NCBI RefSeq assembly: GCF_021864505.1
Contig: NZ_JAKJIB010000003.1
Coordinates: forward strand, 1-56,488
Source: Falsiroseomonas oryziterrae
Lineage (GTDB): Bacteria; Pseudomonadota; Alphaproteobacteria; Acetobacterales; Acetobacteraceae
Length of the DNA: 56,488 nucleotides
Reading direction: 5' to 3'
The number at the start of each line of letters is the position of its first letter. The first letter of the stretch is position 1. This document shows, piece after piece, positions 53,306 to 56,488 of this stretch. A model generated the notes under the pieces. It was not told the DNA's origin, searched no databases, and saw only the letters and a program-made list of their open reading frames with translations. The position numbers and the translations under genes were made by a program.

Positions 53306-53767
53306 CTAGCGGCGAGCGTCGTGCGCTGCGCCAAGGATCGCGGCAACGATCCCGTCGTAGCCCGTGCACCGGCACAGCTGACCCGCCAGGCCGGCCCGGA
53401 TCTCGTCGGGATTCCGGGCGCAGCCACGTTGGATCATGTCACGCGCCGCGATCAGCATCCCTGCCGTGCAATAGCCGCATTGCAGCGCGTGCTGGGCCTG
53501 GAACGCTGCGCGCAGCGACAGCATGATGTGATCGTCGCGCAAGCCCTCCAACGTCACCACCTCCTGTCCCACGGCCAGGACCGCCGGCACGAGGCAGGCG
53601 CGCGCCGGCGCGCCGTCGAGCAGGACGTTGCAGGCGCCGCAGCTGCCATGCGCGCAGCCGATGCGGGTCGCATGCAGGCCGAGCCGGTCGCGCAGCACCG
53701 CGGCGAGGCTGTCGCGCGGCTCTGCGACGACCTCCTGCATCGCGCCGTTGACCTGGAGCCGGATCAT
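53306..53767 (-). CDS. molybdenum hydroxylase, 2Fe-2S subunit
   Basis: The product has 153 residues. The plant-type [2Fe-2S] cluster motif is CAHGSCGACNVLLDG; the second cluster is CGYCTAGM with GQLCRCTGYDGI. This is the small subunit of xanthine-dehydrogenase/CO-dehydrogenase-type enzymes and passes electrons from the Mo site to FAD. Its ATG overlaps the stop of the FAD subunit. Last gene of the operon. Confidence 0.93.
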   Translation of the reverse strand: MIRLQVNGAMQEVVAEPRDSLAAVLRDRLGLHATRIGCAHGSCGACNVLLDGAPARACLVPAVLAVGQEVVTLEGLRDDHIMLSLRAAFQAQHALQCGYCTAGMLIAARDMIQRGCARNPDEIRAGLAGQLCRCTGYDGIVAAILGAAHDARR

Positions 53768-54504
53768 GCGGCGGCCGCTTCCGCGCGCCTGATGGCGACC
53801 TCGCGCAGCCGGGCAAGGTAGGGGTCGTCCGGTCTGGGCGCGGCGGTCAGCAGGCGTGCGCCATCGTGGGTCGTCACGGCGATCCGCGGTGCGGCACCCG
53901 GCCGAAGCAGGACCGCTGTCGCGGCCTCGGCGAAGGCGCCCGGCGCGGGCGCGATCTTGCACCAGCCGAAGCGGGCGCCGGGCGGCGGAGTCGGTATCTC
54001 GATCGCCTCCAGAACCTCGCCGGACCCGAGCGCCGTCGCGAAGGCGCCCGTCAGGAATTGCGCCAGCGCCATGCGGCGCTTGATCGCGCCCCGGCGGAGC
54101 ACCGCCACGGCATCCAGCGCGAGCAGCGCGACCGGCCAATCCGCCGCGGGGTCGTGCAGGGCAAGGCTGCCGCCGACCGTCCCGCGATTGCGCACGGGGC
54201 GATAGGCGATGCCGGATGCGACGTGTGCGAGCCAGCCGCGCAGCGGTTCCGGGCCGATGCCGTCCTCGGTCGCGGCATGCGTCACGCCGGCGCCGATGAC
54301 GAGGGCGGCCGCCGTCTGCTCGACGCGCTGCAAGCCGGGCAGGTCTCCCAGTGCCACGAGCAGCGCTGGCTCCGTCATGCGCAGCGCGAGCATCGGCATG
54401 AGCGACTGCGCGCCGGCGACCGGCATGGCACCGGGCTGCGCGAGCAGGGCCGGCAACTCCTCCCAGTCGGTCGCGCGCCGCAATGCGAAGCGTGCCGGCG
54501 TCAT
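53764..54504 (-). CDS. molybdenum hydroxylase, FAD-binding subunit
   Basis: The product has 246 residues, a little short for CoxM-like subunits (about 270-290). FAD motifs are PVAGAQSLMPMLALRM (family AGGQSL; the second Gly is Ala here) and RNRGTVGGSLALHDPAADWP. The C-terminal CO-dehydrogenase FAD domain is present (GWCKIAPAPGAFAEAATAV). Overlaps of four bases join it to both neighbours. Confidence 0.9.
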   Translation of the reverse strand: MTPARFALRRATDWEELPALLAQPGAMPVAGAQSLMPMLALRMTEPALLVALGDLPGLQRVEQTAAALVIGAGVTHAATEDGIGPEPLRGWLAHVASGIAYRPVRNRGTVGGSLALHDPAADWPVALLALDAVAVLRRGAIKRRMALAQFLTGAFATALGSGEVLEAIEIPTPPPGARFGWCKIAPAPGAFAEAATAVLLRPGAAPRIAVTTHDGARLLTAAPRPDDPYLARLREVAIRRAEAAAA

Positions 54505-56488
54505 CGCGGGATTGCCGCCAGCACGCGGCGCGGCGTGACCGGCACCGCATCGATGCGTGCGCCGAGGTCGCGCAGCGCATCCTCGACCGCCGCGGCGATC
54601 GCCGCCGGCGGCGCGATCGCCCCGCCTTCGCCCACGCCCTTGGCGCCATGTACGGTGGAGCGTGCCGGCGTGACGAGGTGGTGCACCCGGATCTCCGGCA
54701 GCGAGGGCGCGGCAGGCAGGTGGTAGTCGGCTAAGGTGGTGCAGAGCGGCTGCGCGGCCTCGTCGAAGCGCAGCTCTTCCGTCAGCGCGGTGCCGATGCC
54801 CTGCACGACGCCGCCCTTCACCTGGCCGTCGACGATCAGCGGGTTGATCATCGTCCCGCAATCCTCCGCGACGCAGTAGTCGAGCAGCGCGACATGCCCG
54901 GTCTCCGCGTCCACGCGCACCACGGCGGCATGCGCGGCGTAGGAGAAGACGCCGCCTTCCTCGGGTGGGGAATAGGCGACATGCGCTTCGAGACCCGGCG
55001 GCTCGCCGGCCGGAAGGCGTTCCTGCCTCAGCAGCGCGATGTGCGCGATGTCGGCGAGCGGGACCGAGGCCGGGCCGGCCCAGGCTGCGCCGGCGCGGAG
55101 TTCCACCGTCGCGGCGTCGGCCTGCAGGAGATGGGCCGCCAGCCGGCGCAGCTTCGCGGCCAACTCGCGCGCCGCCGCCTGCGCGGCGCCGCCGGCAAAG
55201 ACCAGCGAGCGCGAGGCGAAGGTGCCGAAGCCGAAGGGCGACAGCGCGGTGTCCCCATGCCGCACCTCGACCGCATCGGGATGGAGGCCGAGTTCCTCCG
55301 CGACGATCTGCGCGAGGCTCGTCTCGAGGCCCTGGCCGTGGCTCTGGATGGCGGTGAGCAGCGTCAGCGAGCCGTCTGGATGCATGCGCAGCGTCGCGGC
55401 TTCGTGGCCAGGCACCACGCGGTTGCGCCGCGCCGCCCATTCGGCCGTGCCGTGGCCCGATTGCTCGGTGTACATCGCGAGCCCGACTCCGATCCGCTCG
55501 CCACGCGCGCGTCGCGCCGCGATGTCGTCGCGGTCCAGCATGGCCTCCACCGCGTCGAGTGCGGCCCGGTAGTCGCCGGTGTCGAGCGCGAGGCCGGCGG
55601 CGGTGCGATGCGGCAGGTCGTGCGACGCGATTAGGTTGCGGCGGCGAATCTCGACGCGCGACAGGCCGGTCTCGTCCGCCAGCGCATCGAGCAGCCGCTC
55701 GATCGCGAAGCAGGCGCCCGTGCGCCCCACGCCGCGGTAGGGCCCCATCGGTGGCTTGGTCGTCGCGACGGTGTGGTGCGTCACGTCCAGATGTGCGATG
55801 CGATAGGGGCCGCACAGGTTGCGCGCCGCCATGCCGGCCTCGGCGAAGGCGCCCGTCGGCCAAAGCGCGTAGGCGCCGGCATCCACCCAGAGCTCGCCGG
55901 ACAGGCCGAGCGCGATGCCGTCCCGCGTCGCGTGCAATGTGAGGTCGTAGAGATGCTCTCGCGCCTGCGCACCGGCCATCAGGCTCTCGCGCCGGTCCTC
56001 CACCCATCGCACCGGGCGGTCGAGGCGCAGCGCGAGGGCGCAGGCGATCACCTCTTCCGGCATCAGCCGGTTCTTGAATCCGAAGCCGCCGCCGACATCG
56101 GGCGCCACGACGCGCAGCCGCGCCTCCGGCAGGCCAAGCATGGCGGCCAGTGCGTGGCGCAGCACATGCGGACCCTGGCTCGACACATGCAGCACGAGCT
56201 CGCCGGTGCGCCGGTCCGGCGCGGCGAGCAGCGCGCGCGGCTCGATCGGTGCGGCGGATTGCCGGCCGAGCGACACTCGGCGGCGGATGCGCAGCGCCGC
56301 ATCGAGCGCCGCGACGTCGCCCGCTGCGATGCGGGCGCTGGCGTAGCGGTTGTCCGTCCAGCCGGGATGGAGCGGCGCGGCATCGGGCGCCAGCGCGGCC
56401 GCGACGTCGCGCAGCGCGGGAAGCGCCTCGATCTCCGCCTCGCAGCCGGCGACGAGGTCCTTCGCCTCGGCGCGCGTGGCGGCGAGGT
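54501..56488 (-). CDS. molybdenum hydroxylase, large molybdopterin subunit (5' end outside window)
   Basis: At least 662 codons are present, open to the right edge; about 110-130 N-terminal residues are missing. Moco-binding motifs are VGGGFGFKNRLMPEE, PYRGVGRTGACFAIERL and SHGQGLETSLAQIVAEELG, with the catalytic Glu in AKGVGEGGAIAPPAAI. The loop PYRGVGR resembles the AYRGAGR of form-II-type relatives; the AYxCSFR loop of true CO dehydrogenase is absent. Thus it likely hydroxylates an N-heterocycle, aldehyde or similar molecule. Gene order is large, FAD, FeS on the minus strand. Confidence 0.92.
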   Translation of the reverse strand, partial: LAATRAEAKDLVAGCEAEIEALPALRDVAAALAPDAAPLHPGWTDNRYASARIAAGDVAALDAALRIRRRVSLGRQSAAPIEPRALLAAPDRRTGELVLHVSSQGPHVLRHALAAMLGLPEARLRVVAPDVGGGFGFKNRLMPEEVIACALALRLDRPVRWVEDRRESLMAGAQAREHLYDLTLHATRDGIALGLSGELWVDAGAYALWPTGAFAEAGMAARNLCGPYRIAHLDVTHHTVATTKPPMGPYRGVGRTGACFAIERLLDALADETGLSRVEIRRRNLIASHDLPHRTAAGLALDTGDYRAALDAVEAMLDRDDIAARRARGERIGVGLAMYTEQSGHGTAEWAARRNRVVPGHEAATLRMHPDGSLTLLTAIQSHGQGLETSLAQIVAEELGLHPDAVEVRHGDTALSPFGFGTFASRSLVFAGGAAQAAARELAAKLRRLAAHLLQADAATVELRAGAAWAGPASVPLADIAHIALLRQERLPAGEPPGLEAHVAYSPPEEGGVFSYAAHAAVVRVDAETGHVALLDYCVAEDCGTMINPLIVDGQVKGGVVQGIGTALTEELRFDEAAQPLCTTLADYHLPAAPSLPEIRVHHLVTPARSTVHGAKGVGEGGAIAPPAAIAAAVEDALRDLGARIDAVPVTPRRVLAAIPR

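Noticed and set aside
53306-56488. Aerobic carbon monoxide dehydrogenase
   Set aside because: The AYxCSFR active-site loop is absent and PYRGVGR is present; the substrate is more likely organic.

Overview
The window is about 70% GC, with short overlaps (ATGA or GTGA) joining most operon genes. Its gene content (DUF2892 and DUF1127 small proteins, Bug-type solute receptors, an Mrp antiporter, a three-subunit molybdenum hydroxylase, an NtrC-type two-component system) fits an alphaproteobacterium, most likely an Acetobacteraceae (Roseomonas-like) soil or water bacterium. The taxonomic call is inference; there is no rRNA or tRNA here. Nearly all large antisense reading frames are GC-driven shadows. 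Left part (1-8.3 kb): a tiny lipoprotein, a DUF2892 membrane protein, an OsmC-type thiol peroxidase closed by a strong terminator, and a flavoprotein operon (FMO-like oxidoreductase, PheA/TfdB-like monooxygenase, MaoC hydratase, 51-residue protein). A winged-helix/TPR regulator, a DUF1127 protein and an EamA permease follow. Next (8.3-17.8 kb) is a complete mrpABCDEFG cation/proton antiporter operon in which MrpG is fused to a USP-like domain. It runs on into a histidine kinase and a sigma-54-dependent response regulator. Middle (17.9-31.0 kb): a HAD phosphatase, then an ABC importer operon with three tandem, related periplasmic binding proteins, one double-length permease and one ATPase. After it comes a divergent catabolic locus (marR-crotonase-SDR on the minus strand; feruloyl-CoA-synthase-like ligase, thiolase and thioesterase on the plus strand) around a perfect TTATAC-G-GTATAA palindrome. 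Together these could carry out CoA-dependent beta-oxidative side-chain shortening of hydroxycinnamates or similar acids. 31.0-45.5 kb: two orphan Bug receptors, a Kelch secreted protein, a MarC protein, an AI-2E-type permease and an RND efflux pair. Two AraC-type regulators are each transcribed divergently from a patatin-like lipase, so this module occurs twice. 45.7-50.4 kb is an M20 peptidase / AbgT transporter / SLC13 transporter operon. 50.4-53.2 kb is the most striking stretch: a decaying urease locus. ureC is reduced to an inverted 58-codon internal piece and a 23-codon C-terminal tail. ureE, ureF and ureG each carry a frame-breaking lesion, yet the HupE/UreJ nickel permease is still open. 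The right end holds a minus-strand molybdenum hydroxylase operon whose large subunit runs off the window.
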